From: Chinchilla lanigera
Taxonomy: Eukaryota; Chordata; Mammalia; Rodentia; Chinchillidae
DNA: 64,000 bases
Direction of reading: 5' to 3'
Assembly (NCBI RefSeq): GCF_000276665.1
Contig: NW_004955423.1
Location: forward strand, 6,726,598 to 6,790,597
A program made the translations under genes and the position numbers. The number at the start of each line of letters is the position of its first letter. Within the stretch, counting starts at the first letter, position 1. Positions 12,080 to 24,425 of the stretch are shown one piece after another. Under the pieces are notes generated by a model. It was not told the DNA's origin, made no database searches, and saw only the letters and a list, made by a program, of their open reading frames with translations.

Positions 12080-12262
12080 TTAAAAGATGCCTTATTTCCT
12101 CAGAGCCATATTGTCTGATAGATGACAGCTAATTAATCTGATAAAGTAATTCATGCAGCTCGAATAATAGTTATTGTGGGAATTGTGTTACTAGGCCCAA
12201 GTAACCTGTATTTTTAATAGGTTCCTTCTAGAGACAATGCCTTCCCTAAATAAATTGCTGTA
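12080..12262. promoter_or_regulatory. Candidate conserved non-coding element (homeodomain/MEIS-like sites)
   Basis: Repeat-free block with a dense set of developmental transcription-factor motifs: TGACAG (12,123-12,128, MEIS/TGIF type), TAATTAAT (12,130-12,137, homeodomain), 'tgataa' (GATA) just after, and 'attgtg' (SOX-like) near 12,174. Such clusters are typical of vertebrate enhancers, but conservation cannot be tested from one genome. Confidence 0.3.
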
Positions 12263-13310
12263 ATGGTAAGAACTGCTCAAATGCTGAGACTCTTTGTCTT
12301 CACGGTCTGCTCAGAGGGCCTATGTATGGTAGGAGCACTCCTGATAGAAATGTTCAACACCTTGACTTTGTTCCCCCTTACTGAACTTTTGCTGTAATTG
12401 GGGTATGGAACTATGCATCTGTAAAACATATTGATATTAAGGTGGGTCATTTAGTCAGAAAGGATTGATAGAAAGGCACTACACATTTAAGAAAAATTTC
12501 ATATAGCTGCATAAGCTTCCTGGCACCATTTGTTTCCATCCTACATATGGAAATCCAGTTCACATGAAATGGTTCCATAGGTGTCATCATAATCATGTTA
12601 ACTGTATTCATGGATTTATATCTCTCACTGACTATCTGGGAAGAATTCTATTTTATCCAGTTCTTCCTGAAGGCTGGATATTGTGGGTTTTGGTTTTGGG
12701 TTTTGGTTTCCAATATGTGTAGAAGGCAGCTTTTGATGGTGAATGCCAAAGAAGTAACCTAGATGCTTTAAGAATAAAGTTTGCTTGAGAGTTGGTTCAT
12801 AAAGGAGAAATTTTTAACTCCTGTGCCCTGGGGGCAAAGAAGAGAGCTGCTCATTCTGATGCCATAAGCTGGGATAGACCCTTACGTGTTCCTCTGTGGA
12901 AACAGAGAAATAGAGAAATCTACTTCCTTGAAAACTCAGGAACAGGGAGCCAGGAAGAAATGAAGGGCCTACAGCTGGGGTGAGCCTACACAGAGTCATC
13001 TCCCATGAAAGTGGGTAAGAACTGCAATTCCTAGTACTGCCCTGAGGTCCACTTTCAAATGCAGTAGCCTTTCCTTCCTTAATATTTCCCAAACCAGCAG
13101 TGTTGAAGTTTTCGTTTTCCTATGAGTTAGGGATAACTGCCTCTTTCAGAGGTTGAAAAGCTAGATGCAAACGAATGCACGAATCTCCCAGTATGGTACT
13201 TGAATGTCTGCCCCTCTGAGACCCAGTTCTCCATCCCTCTCCAAGCCAGCCTCTTCCTCCCGCATCCTTCTTTGATGTGCTCTCAACAGACACAAAGGGA
13301 CCATATAAAT
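12263..13310. other. Unique sequence, no gene seen
   Basis: Frames at 12,792-13,092 and 13,120-13,374 overlap on opposite strands and look like chance openings. No repeat family recognised. Confidence 0.5.
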
Positions 13311-13314
13311 GACA

Positions 13315-13500
13315 AGAGCACAGCCAGCGCAGATTAACCTGAGTTCGAATCTGGATCTGCCCCAAAGCAGTCATATGACTTTACAAAGTCTCCAGTGATT
13401 TCTGGGCCTTGGTCTCAGAAGACTGAAAAAGGAGACTACGGAGGTCTCAGGAGACTACAAAAGCTGATAAGTAGCACCCAGCATCTACAAAGTACTGGTG
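13315..13500 (+). repeat. MIR SINE remnant
   Basis: Contains 'gattaacctgagttcgaatctggatctg' in broken form, then 'gcagtcatatgactttacaaagtctc' and 'gggccttggtctcagaagactg', which correspond to the MIR core and central part. Confidence 0.65.
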
Positions 13501-16500
13501 CACAGATCATTAACAAGTGATACTGATGCTACTAATACAGTTCTTTTGTAAAGATTATTGACCTCCTCTTGGATAGAGTTCCCTGGGCTGACAGCTGAAA
13601 TACAAGAAACAGGAAAAATCTCTGTGCTCAGTGGGTTTAAAAATCTACTTGGAAAGACTGACTCTATGAAACAGTAAGACAAAAATATATTTTCAGTAAT
13701 GAATGAAAACGAACAGTAGCATACGTAAGAAGTGTCCGGACAGTGGAGCTGACTCTGAAAGTGGTAGGGAGAGACACCAGAAGAGAGGAAAGGGAAGTCA
13801 TTTCGCCCAAGCCAGGCAGTCGGCCTGAGCAGCAACAGTGAGACTTATGCATTTAACAACTAACTCTTAAATTAACCTAAAAGGTCAGCTAGATGGTGTA
13901 TTTCAGACTCAATTAACAAGCCACTCAGATTGATTTTGAGAGATAATTTCCATACCCCTGCAAGTTATACTCTGCAAAGATCTAGCCTACTTCCCTGTAC
14001 ATCCAGCCCTGCCACATAAGATCAGTTATTGTCACAAAGAAATTTTGGGGAGGAGAGATGGTCTAAGAAACCAGAAGACCCACATCATTCAGGCAAGCAC
14101 ACTAAGATAACCACCCAGGGTTGCTTTTACTTCCTTTCATAGGGTTGGATGAGACAAGTTAGAACCTCTACAATGCTGGACCCCGTCCTTTTCTCCTGAG
14201 GTTATTATGCACTGCTCCCACCCTTCAATAGTGATATCCAGGGAGAGAGGTGCCCTTGTTGCTGTGCCCCAATATGAGTCTGCATTCACTGGTGCAGAGG
14301 TGTTTTGAACAAGCAGTGTTTCTTGCATGACAAATAGGCATACGCACACTGGGCATCTTGTTAAAGGCAAATTATGATTCAGTAAGCTGAGGGGAGGCGT
14401 AGGGTTCCACACTTCTAACAGGTTCCTGGGTAAGGTCACCACTGCTACTGCTCAGGCCGCTTTGATAGGTACAGCTAGAAACTCCCAGGGGATTTGGGTG
14501 TGGTATTCATGGGGACTGGTGGAGAATCACGCTCTGTAATGAACAAGTGACTCCCAGGTTCCCAAGACAGTGTCTTGCTCAGACACACTGGAAGGTAGGC
14601 ACTCTAATTCTGTATTCGCAGGGAAGAATTGCCAGGGCCAGAAGATGTTCCTTCGAAGTCTGTTAGCAGCCTGCAGCTAAAATACCTGGGACCACATTTT
14701 CTCAGAGAGCTTAGGCATGAAGTCATGGGATCCTCTGCAGAATCTACAGAATACTTTTTATGTGGAAGTCAGAGAATTCCACTATCCACCAGGCATCTTC
14801 CAACCAGAGTGGCTATCTCTGTGGACTCTGCTGCTAAAGGATTAAGTAGCTCAGGGCCAAAGCAGAGAAGGCCAGAGAGACTGCAGGAGCTCAGAATTCC
14901 CTTACCTGGGTGGTCAGCAGGACACTCGGAGTACTGCTGCGGAAAGCAGGCAGTGCCTTGCTGTTTGGGAGCAGAGGGGAGGGTAACCTATGGCCTGTGT
15001 GCAGCTGGAACAGAGCTCCGGCAGTGAATACTCCGGTGGCTTTCAAGGCTGAGAGACGGCAGTGTCTGCTCTCCCCCACTGACACACTGACAGACTATGA
15101 GCTGCCCACTGCCCGTGGCCTGCCACCCACCGTCAGCATGGGTCACAGTCACTAAGGGCCCGAGGTAGGGCTGCTTTGTCCCGGGCCCCCCTCCTATGCC
15201 TATAACTCTGAAACTACATGACATCTTAACCTTTATAAGAATTTCTTCAAGACAGCATTTAAAAACACCCAAATCTTTCTTGACCTTTACATTTTAGCAG
15301 AGTTTTTTTTTTCTTAAATTGATGTTACAATAATTTTTTTAAGCTGTGGCATTTTTAAAGCTACTTCAAGAGGAACTTCACTTTCCCTTACCCATCCTAT
15401 TTGAGACCAATCATTAATCATGAAGGGAAGGCACCAAGACTCAAACTCAGCTTTATTATGTTTTCGTGTTTGTGACATTTTCTTTCTATCAGCTAGTGGG
15501 ACGTTCCTACCCTTTTCGTTTATTATCTACAGGTTGTAGAATTTGTTTTCCAGGTGCCAGCCCTCTTCTGTCACCTTCACACCCTCCCCTGCCATGGCCC
15601 AAGATTCTGAGAACTCCTTCAGACTGGATTTGGAGAGAACGGTCAATGTGTATCTGCTTTAACTTGACAAAAAGCAAGTACATTTGTCCTGGGCAAAACA
15701 GGTATCACTGCATATGAAGGCAAAAATCAGCTGTCACATAACAATCTTTTTTTTTTCCCCATGGAGCAAGTCTTAACTTGGGAGCATTAAACTGTAAGTT
15801 TATACTCACAGGAGTTTAGGTCCACTGTCACTAAAAACTGAGGACCCATAGGCTACTGGGCTCCCAGTTCTTAATGGCTATAGTTTGAAAGAACTGACAG
15901 CAGATATGTCTTGTAACGGGGCTCTCAACCTACAGTTCACAACCATGAACTTCAATGGAAAAAATTGCATCTTTATTTTTACTAATGTTTAACTAAAATT
16001 TAGCATCGTATTCAATTGTAAATATAGGCAAGAAACTCAAGTACTAGCAGTGCCTTAACTGTGTCATCAAGAGAAATCACAAACATTTTCATATTATAGT
16101 ATACTAGCTTTAGATACCTTGAAAAATTGTTTATATTCTCCACTATTTGAAAATATGATAGTTGTTAGTCTGGCTGCTAGATTATATTTTTTAGTACATT
16201 GATAAGGAAGTATACATATTTCTATATGACACATTTGCATGCTTTTAATACTTGATAAATATATTTCAATGTAGGTTATTTCCTGTACAATATCTGTATT
16301 TTAAGTTACATATTTTAAAGTATAAACCTGAAAAGGAGTTCATGGCACTCACAAAAAATGAATAAGAACACTCCTTCATATTCCCTATTTGATACAAGTT
16401 TCTGAGTGGACATGTCATTCAGCTTTATAACACTCCTAATGCTTATAAGATTTTGAGTTGCCTTGCTTGGGTTCAGTGACTATTCAGGACACTTTTTTCC

Positions 16501-16790
16501 CACAAGTGTTATCATAGATGGTAGTTCATTTTATTATTTATTTATTTATTTAAAATATCCTTAATGACCTTGATTGGGCCAGCATTATAAAAGATTATCA
16601 GAAAAGACAAAATATCTCCTGTCATGATCATGGAGTATAATTAAGGTAGAGGTAGTCATTCCTCTAAATTCCTTCTTAGATTATGACCATCCCAAGCCAT
16701 ATTCTCACCACTGCAGGAGTCAGAGTGCTCCATCCAGCCTTACACGGGGTGATGCCAAGGGACAGAAACTTTATTTCTTTTTCATCTTCT
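13501..16790. other. Mostly unique sequence; possible very old repeat at 15,890-16,340
   Basis: No gene is recognised; the open frame at 14,629-15,027 (132 codons) has no family resemblance. From about 15,910 the order 'ctctcaacctacagttcac', 'ctttatttttactaatgttt', 'aatttagcatcgtattcaat' and 'aatataggcaagaaactcaa' resembles an ancient mammalian interspersed repeat whose name I cannot recall with certainty. A (TTTA)n run sits at about 16,532-16,553. Confidence 0.4.
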
Positions 16791-16795
16791 TCCAG

Positions 16796-16871
16796 AAATA
16801 TGAAGATGTTCATCCAATAACCTTTGATTAAGTACCAGCTGGAGGTGGAGATGAGGATATAAATGGCTCTG
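16796..16871 (+). other. Exon-like segment with both splice signals
   Basis: A long pyrimidine tract ends in 'cttcttccag' (AG at 16,794-16,795), and 76 bases later 'gctctg|gtgagt' gives a near-consensus donor (GT at 16,872). All three frames contain stops within the segment, so it would be non-coding if used. Chance occurrence is quite possible. Confidence 0.2.
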
Positions 16872-17399
16872 GTGAGTCCCCAAGTAGAGACTGTTCCTCT
16901 TCAGCAAGAAACAGAATGTGAAGGCAAAGGGCTTGTAGGGAAAGAAACTATTGAGTTTTGACTTGGTGAAGTTGGGATTATATGATTGTAATCGGGAATA
17001 TGGAGCTGATGCTTAGGAAAATGCCTGCACTTAGAGTGTATGTATAAGAACTATCAGTCGCAAAACTTTGCCGGAAGCAAAGGCCCCCAGTTAAAAACTG
17101 CCATTCCTAGAGGAGAGACACAGGCCTCAGGACCTTATCGAAAGATGGGCGGGACCTCAGAAAGCCTAAATAAAGCAAAGCCTCAGGAATGGTATTTTGA
17201 AACGTATGCCTTTTATAAAGAAAAGGCACCTACTAAAAAGGCCAAGCAGCAATTCAAAGCAACAGATATAGTTTACTAAGCAAACATATTTTAGAAAAGA
17301 CAGTCTTTCAAACACATAGTTTCTTGGAGAAGAAGAAAGGGGCATAGGAAAGGAAGAAGAGAGATGGAAAGGGAGAGAAAAAAAGGTCCTTTTGTAATT

Positions 17400-18927
17400 C
17401 AATAGTGAACCAGAAAAAAAGAAAATATTTAAATTCCTGCAATAAAAAAAATTCAACAAAATTAAAGAACTTGAAATTCTTTCTCCATCACCACCTCCAA
17501 ACAAACAAGACCTGAATTTTACTAGACCTGAAGAAAGGAATGTCATTTTAACAAGGATCATATCAGTTATGCAAATATGGCCAAACAGAACAACAAAAAA
17601 GTAAAATTTTTTAAAAAGACAATGAGTTTTCTTATAAATTAACTGAGGAAAATTCAACCTCTCCCCTCAAGAACATGAAGCAGAAGGAAACTTCTAGTTT
17701 ACCCAGAAGTTGAATTGAATATATTCTAACAAGTACTTAAGGGTATGAGAAAGTACTTCAGGTTAGAAATTGAAATAATACTAAGAACAGAAGTGACAAG
17801 AAATGGAGACATTTTTTTAATGGAGTTGATTGACCTCAAGGAAGAAGTAAGAAAATATTAGCTTCTAAACGAAGAAACTATTACACGGTGCCCAAGGGAA
17901 AATAGATGCAAATGAGAATTTAATAAGGGATAGGCAAAAAAACAACCAAGAGAACAAAACAGCATAAAGAAAGATGTAATGTAGATCAGACAAAAAGTCA
18001 GGGAAGTAAGACATGTAAAGCAGGAATAGTGTTTGTTTTATTGTACTACTTGAGAAAAATGAAACACAACTGCTTTTTAAAATTGTAATCCAAGAAATTT
18101 TCCCAAAAAGATCTAAATTTACTCTTTCAAAAGGCTGACTAGATGCCTGTAAATTTAATCCAGATTGATCAAAACCGAGACATCTCTTACTAAAACTATT
18201 AGATTTCAAAAACAAAGATAAAATTCTCAAGACCTACAGGCAAAAAGAACAAATAATTATATCAGCAAACAAATTCAAAGAACCTCAAAAACAAAGAAGG
18301 CAACAAAGAACTAAATGTTTAAACAGCTCAATGAAAAAATTGTGAACAAAAGATTTTTATATAGCCCAACTATCCTTCAAATATCAATAAAAAAATTTTA
18401 ATGAAAACATGGGATTCTGTACACACGTGGTATTTGAGAAACCCACAAAAGAATGAGCTTCATTCAACCAGGTAAAAACTGAGAAAAAGTCAACAAAAGG
18501 ACTAGTGAGTATTTAAAAATATTAAATTTACATAATACCAAGGTAAAGATAGGAATTGGGGTACAAGCCTTAAATACAGCTGTTATATATTATGAAAAGT
18601 AAAAATATTGAAATTAATAACAAGGAATAGAAGAAAAAGAAAAACAGATGTCTACATTGCTGTATAGGTATAATAAAGGATTAAAGGTTTAAGATCCTGA
18701 TTGGGGAAAAATGTTAACAAAAAAGGTAAACTACTACCTACCTTGATCCAAACACAAAAAAGGGAAAGACTATTAAGACAGAAGATATTTTTAAAATTGT
18801 AAGAGCCTGACCTCTATGCAAATAAATTTCAAAACCTAGATGAAACATATCCAAAACATCATATTGAACTTAGAGAGTTATAAATCTAACCAGTTTCCAC
18901 ATTAAAAATAGAAAAATTATTAAGAAA

Positions 18928-18979
<52 letters not shown>

Positions 18980-19315
18980 TTACCAGGTGCAGATGATTTC
19001 ACAGGGGAATGTTATCAATCTCTCAAATACTAGTTAGTCCCAATGTTCCTTAAATTGCTTCACAGCATTCAAAATGAAAGAAAATTTTAATCCTTCATAT
19101 GGAGCAAATACAATACACCTATTGGATAAAAATAATATTAGGGAATAAAATTATAATGAAACATCACTCATGAATATCAATGCAAAAATTCTAGACAAAA
19201 TATTAGCAAATATAATTCAACACACATTGAAGTAAAAATACACAAGACCAAGTGAGATTTATACTAGGAATTAGATACTGACTAGGTGGTCCATTAATAA
19301 GGAATGCCATTATGT
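17400..19315 (+). repeat. Old L1M/HAL1-type LINE, 5' and middle part
   Basis: Strongly A-rich plus strand. The part around 18,350-18,420 ('tatatagcccaactatccttcaaatatcaat') matches the HAL1/L1M ORF1 3' region in order. From 18,980 it reads as ORF2 ('gcagatgatttcacaggggaat', then 'aatatcaatgcaaaaattctagacaaaatattagc' in broken form, the NIDAKILNKILA part). All frames are broken. The long minus-strand frame at 17,166-17,657 is an antisense shadow of this A-rich DNA. The element resumes near 20,690 after LTR-like insertions. Confidence 0.75.
18931..18977. repeat. (AC)n microsatellite
   Basis: About 23 uninterrupted AC units within the old L1. Likely length-polymorphic. Confidence 0.98.
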
Positions 19316-19317
19316 AT

Positions 19318-19985
19318 TCATTTTATACTGCCAATATCAAATTCATCACAAACTTAGTAGCTTAAATGGACAGAAATCTATTCTCACATAATTCTAGAGA
19401 TCAGAAATATAGAATCAAGATCTCAGCAAGGGCTGGGCATGGTGGCACACTTATAATCCTAGTTACTCAGGAGGCTGAGGCAGGAGAACTGCAAGTTCAA
19501 AGCCAGCCTCAGCAACTTAGCTAGATCTTGTCTCAAAATAAAATTTTAAAAAGACTGGGGATATGGCTTAATGGTAGAGCACTTTCCTAGCAGGTATAAG
19601 GTGCTGGGTCTCCAAAAAAAAACCTAAAAATGTAAAGGTGCCAGCAAACCTGCACTTCCTTTGGAGTCTACGGGAGAAAGTCTGCCCCCACTGCTAGCCT
19701 CCCATGTCTGTCATATTCTCTCACATCCCTTGATTCTCGGCCTTCACACTCCAGTCTCCTCATATTGCCTTTTCCTTTCTGTGTTCATCCAATCTCCCTC
19801 AATATGTACAAATGATGATACTTAAATTCCACACAGATTATACAGGATAATGTCCTCATCTTGACATCCATAACTTCATTAGATCTTCAAAGACCTTCCT
19901 GGTCCAAAGAAGGCTATACTTATGTGTTCCAAGGATTAGTATCATGGCATATTTTAAGGAACCATTATCAACTTACCACAGTTCA
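19318..19985 (-). repeat. LTR-like remnant (MaLR/ERVL type), split by a B1-ID SINE
   Basis: Reads on the plus strand as a reversed LTR: 'cttagtagcttaaatggacagaaatctattctcacataattctagag' in broken form, then after the SINE 'gtgccagcaaacc', 'cattgccttttcctttctgtg'-like text and 'caggataatgtcctcatcttgac'. This is the usual order at the reversed end of MaLR/ERVL LTRs. The family is not resolved. A second similar piece lies at 20,336-20,610. Confidence 0.5.
19431..19622 (+). mobile_element. B1-dID dimeric SINE
   Basis: The left half is B1: GGCTGGGCATGGTGGCACAC, 'ctcaggaggctgaggcagga', 'gcaagttcaaagccagcctc'. An A-rich linker ('ctcaaaataaaattttaaaa') joins it to an ID half ('gactggggatatggcttaatgg', 'gcactttcctagcaggtata'). 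The B1 half reads 'agcctcagcaacttagctag', the form seen in B1-dID. The tail is short poly(A). This dimer is the best lineage marker in the window. Confidence 0.9.
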
Positions 19986-20335
19986 CTCTCTAGTACCCAA
20001 ACGTTCACATCCATCCCATCTATGTAATGTACTTTCTCCCATCCCAGATCCATAAAGATCTCAGCACACTGCAACACCAACCCAAGTCTAAAATGTCACC
20101 AGTTGAAAAGTACCAAATCTCACCATGTAAATTGTTAAAATTAGGTATATACAAGGCTTTAGGTAGAATCTAGCCTGGAACAAAAATTTCTCTCAATCTG
20201 TAGATGTGTGAAACTATGAAATACTTTATCTGCTTCTGAAATATGATAGTGACACAGGAGTAAGATAAGAGTAATAGATATTCTCATTACAAAAGGAATA
20301 ACATAGAAGAAAGAAAACCCTTCATTAGCTCTGGG
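19986..20335 (-). repeat. Unnamed old repeat between two LTR-like pieces
   Basis: The order 'catcccatctatgtaatgta', 'ctttctcccatcccagatcc' and 'gatctcagcacactgcaaca', followed by 'aggctttaggtagaatctag' and 'cctggaacaaaaatttctct', is familiar from mammalian LTR-associated repeats, but I cannot name the family. It could be the internal part or extended LTR of the element whose ends flank it. Confidence 0.35.
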
Positions 20336-20610
20336 GGAAATCTGTCTCTTGTCTCTTCCAGGTTCTGTGACTGACAGTGCTCCTTTGCTTGTGGCCACAG
20401 TATCATTTTTGCTGCCTCCATCTTCCTGTTACCTTCTCCTTTATGGGTATGTCTAATCTCATTCTACCTCTCTCTTACAAGGATACTTGCAATAGGATTT
20501 AAGGCCCACAGCAATAACCAAGGATAATATCATCAACTAAAGAGCATTAATTTTACCTTATCTTCAAAACCTTACTATATATAAGGTAATATTTACAGGT
20601 TTCTAAGTTT
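20336..20610 (-). repeat. Second LTR-like piece (MaLR/ERVL type)
   Basis: The order 'gctgcctccatcttcctgtt', 'accttctcctttatgggtat', 'cttacaaggatacttgcaat', 'aggatttaaggcccacagca' parallels the reversed LTR pattern at 19,690-19,900 at low identity. Both pieces lie in the same orientation inside the old L1. Confidence 0.4.
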
Positions 20611-20689
20611 GAACCTAATGAGTTGAATGGCCATGGTTAAGCCTACCCTATATAATAATGTCAAAATGGGAAAAAATTACATAACCATC

Positions 20690-23262
20690 TCCTCAGATCA
20701 AAAAAAATTACTGAGAAAGCATATGAAAAAAATTAATACACATTAGTGGTAATCCTGGCCCCATATATACAAAATGATGACTATTTTCTCAACATGGTAA
20801 TTGGAGATTAATCCTAAGGTTATTATCTTATTTAATGAAGAAACAGTGGAACCATTTGCACTAAAATCGGGAACAAGACAAAAAGGCCCACAATCTACTA
20901 TTAGAGATATTAGCCAATGCAATTAGACAAGAGAAATCAATGTGAGGCATAAAATTGACTAAAGAAGAAATCAAACTATACACATTTCCAGGTAATATGA
21001 TATATACCTGGAAAACCACAGAGAATCAGTAATAAAAACAACTCCAACAATGCAAGAATTTGCTAAAGAAGCAGGACATAAAATTAACACATAAAAAATC
21101 AATAGCTTTTATATAAATAGTAAATGGAATAATATAGGGAAAACCCATTAAACAGCATCAAAATATAGTGAATATTTATGAATAAATCCAACAAGGAGTG
21201 TGAGTATCCATGGAGAATTTTACTCTTGAAAGGCATTAATCAAGATACGAACAAGTGGAAATACATACTCTGTTCTTAGACAAATTATAGCATTATAAAA
21301 CTAAGTTTTCACTAAGTGAATTTATAAGTTTAATGAAATTCTAACAAAATACCAACAAATCATTTTCTGGAGTTGGAAAATGTGATACTAAAGTTCACAT
21401 TTAAAAATGTTAAGATAATGTAGAAAAACTCTGAAAAGGAAAAACTGTATGTGGTGACTTGTCTTAGCATAAATTAAAACTCCCTATAAGGTCTTGATAA
21501 TTAAAACAGTGTGGGGCTGGAACATGAATAGAGAAATGGCAAATATGCTAGATAAATATGCCAGTGAAATACAGAGTAAGAATTAGATCCAATACACATG
21601 GAAATTTAGTTATGAGAAGAGCAACATCTCAAATCACTAGGGTAATGATAAACTTTTTAATAAATAGTTTGGAGCAACCATTGGAAAAAATTATCATTTG
21701 GAAAAAAGATTAAATTAGATCTATATCTCACACAAGCAGTATCCAAGTGGATATAAGTAATCCAAGTGGATTAGAGCTCTAAATATAAAAACTGAAACCA
21801 TACAATAGAGAAAAAAATACTAAATTATTCTTTAACTTTGGTAAGGAAAAAGCATTACAACTATGCTTTAAAGTCATTTTTTCCAGGACAAAAAGCACTA
21901 TAAGCAAAGTCAAGAATGACTGAAAGACCAGAAGAAAATATTTAAAGCACTTATTAGGGAAAAAAATCCTAATATTCCTCATACATAAGGAAATCTTAAA
22001 CATGGAGGGAGGATGAATCAAACTCCTGGTAGAAAAATGAGAAAAAGACATAAAGAGACAATTCAGCAAAAAAAAAAAAAAAAAAAAAGAGAGAGAGAGA
22101 GAGAGATTAAAAACTATTTTCAAACATGTGAAAATATAAATATATGCCTGTACAGGAATGCATTCTGTTAGTAAGGCTGGTGAAGCTATGAGGAAACAGG
22201 TACTTTTATGCAGTCTTGGTGTGAATGTAAGTTGGTACAATATAACCCTGTGGCTGGAACACTAGGCAATATATAACAAAATTGTATGTGTGTTTTATTT
22301 TTGACCTAGGAATCCCACATCTATTTAAATACAAGATTATATGTATATGAACTTCCTCATTACTGCATTGTTCGTAACCGTAAAACATTAGAAACAATTT
22401 AAATACTCATACATTGGAGAGTGTTTGAATAAACTGATAGATCCACATAATGAAGTACTATGCAACTGTATTCAAAGATGAACAAACTTCTAGGGTAATA
22501 TAGGGTGCTTTTCATAACATACAGTATATTAAGTGAAAAACACAAAGCAAAACCCAAAAGGGTAGCAAGAGTACATGATTCAAGATCAGATAGAAGAAAA
22601 CACACAGGGAGTCTTTTTCCTTGTGCAAAAGAAATTCCAAAAGGATGGAGGGTTTGAATGAACTCGAAATATTTCCCTCAAAGTACTTATCAATGACAAA
22701 GGGAAAGACAGTACACATAACAGAAAGCCAGCAGACACCAGCTCACCCAACTGACCAAGGTAAACATCCCTACCAATAAGACATCAACATTATGAGCCCC
22801 TTGACATGATGCCCACACAAGAAACAAGATCATTTCTGTAGTATTTTTTGTCAAAATAGCACAACCTCACCCCAGTCGTGAAAACATTAGACAAACCTAA
22901 ATGAAAAGACCTTCTGCCAGTGATCAGGACCCTTCACAAACTACCAAAACTATAAAGGACAAGCACAATGAGGAACCATCACAGACTGGACGCACACGGA
23001 AGAATTAACAATTAAATGTAGCGTAGGGTCCTGGAACAAGAAAATGATATTTGCCAAATAATTTGTGAATGAGGTCCACAGCCTAGTTTGCAATAATATG
23101 ATACCAGTGTTAATTTCCTACTCTTTATAACTACGTTTTGGTGAAGGGAGAGAGTAAAAGTAAATGAAAGCATGGTGAGGGATAAAAAGAAACTGGTATA
23201 TTCACAAGTTTTTGTACATCTAAAATTAGTTCAAAATAAAATGTCGTTATAAATCATAAATA
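20690..23262 (+). repeat. Old L1M, ORF2 3' half and 3' UTR
   Basis: Continuation of the element at 17.4-19.3 kb. ORF2 order is visible: 'gccaatgcaattagacaaga' (20,914), the 'NQIPINP' region near 21,180, the 'GLEH'-like part near 21,510 and the terminal 'ccacataatgaagtactatg' part at 22,443. The 3' UTR runs to 'aaattagttcaaaataaaat' near 23,225-23,245, the usual L1M/L1ME end. Frames are broken throughout. An A run plus (GA)n at 22,068-22,106 interrupts it. Confidence 0.8.
22068..22106. repeat. Poly(A)-(GA)n simple repeat
   Basis: About 21 A residues followed by a GA run inside the old L1. No SINE body precedes it, so it probably arose by slippage. Confidence 0.95.
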
Positions 23263-24065
23263 AATGGCTCTCTCTATTCTATGAAGGCTTTGGGGGAAAC
23301 GTTTATCTTTCCACAGCTCTCCTATAAAAGTTTCAAACCATGTCTAAAACCACTTACCACTACATTTACACTGACAGTGATCAGAAACACAGCCTCAAAA
23401 GCTGCCAAATGAATGAAGAGAAGAAAGCTAGAAGGGGCAGCAGAGGAAGTGGAGCATCTGAGAGAAGGATCTTGAAATGACCTCTTTTGTGTTGCTAAAT
23501 TTATTCATAACCTGGAATGGGCTACAACCATCTCAAGGACACAAAAAATCTTCAGGTAAATTCAAGGGCTTTTAAAAAATGCATCTAAACACTTCCATCC
23601 AAAACCTTGGAGCTTAACCTTTCTCCTGAAAATGCAATCTGCTGTTTACGCCCTCCCCACATCCCAGACTCTGAGACCTAGATTGCTACAGAAGCAGAAC
23701 CATCACCTTGTCCTGATTCAGTGGGCTCCTGTTATACCATCAGCTGGAGATCCTAGGGGTATGTGGAGGTGTGCCGATTCCCTGCTGAAAGAGTTCATGC
23801 ACAATGTATGTCCTTCACACAACTTTGTCTTCCAAAGCTCTTTTGAATTCATTTCGTTTCCCAAAAACTGTAACTCCTAATAAGGGGATGATTTGTCTCT
23901 GCATATTGAAAGTAAAACAAATGAGACAAAGATCTCCGAATGCTTCAGGTGCTCACAACAAAAGCAGACTGGCAAAAGATAACACCAGACCTAGAATCTC
24001 CAGCCTCTGTGCCCTGGGTGATGGCTCTGGGCCTGTGCTGTGTGTGAGGACAAGTGACCAGAGCT
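23263..24065. other. Unique sequence, no gene seen
   Basis: Short frames at 23,632-24,067 only; no domain, repeat or RNA gene recognised. Confidence 0.5.
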
Positions 24066-24069
24066 AATG

Positions 24070-24425
24070 TCGCCGATATATTACGTCAAGCGTAGTGATG
24101 TGCCATACGTTGCTTAGTTCTTTATGCTTCTCAAAGCCCTCTTCACATATTGTATAGTATGATCCTTAAATCATACTGTAACATAGGTCAGATATCTCTT
24201 TTTAATAGTAGTATCATACCATTCAATACTTTATATAAATTTCCTGTGTCACATTACCTTTTGTAGGTCCTACTGAAAAAAGAAGTAAAATATCACCATG
24301 TCCATTGTCCAGTTTCAGAGACTGACTTGTCCAAGTTACCCAGTAGTGAGAGAGGAAGACAGAGCTAAAAACAAGTCTTCTGACTCACGTCCTGGTCACC
24401 TTCCCCCACCATGCCATAGTTACAC
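24070..24425 (-). repeat. MIR-like remnant, reverse orientation
   Basis: Order of a reversed MIR-type element: 'cttagttctttatgcttctcaaagccctc', '...agtttcagagactgacttgtccaag', 'ttacccagtagtgagagagga' and 'agtcttctgactcacgtcct'. This corresponds to the reversed pattern around 'ttaagtaacttgcccaaggtcacacagctagtaag' at low identity, with an unaligned middle. Confidence 0.45.

Noticed and set aside
14629..15027. 132-codon plus-strand frame
   Set aside because: Starts on a non-ATG codon, has no recognisable domain, and overlaps other open frames on both strands in G+C-richer sequence.
17166..17657. 163-codon minus-strand open frame, the longest in the window
   Set aside because: It is antisense to A-rich old L1/HAL1 sequence. 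The Phe/Leu-rich translation is what T-rich DNA produces; no domain.
18931..18977. (AC)n tract as a Z-DNA or regulatory element
   Set aside because: Ordinary dinucleotide microsatellite inside a dead L1; no supporting signal.
21779..22240. 153-codon minus-strand open frame, Phe/Leu-rich
   Set aside because: Antisense shadow of old L1 ORF2 on the plus strand.
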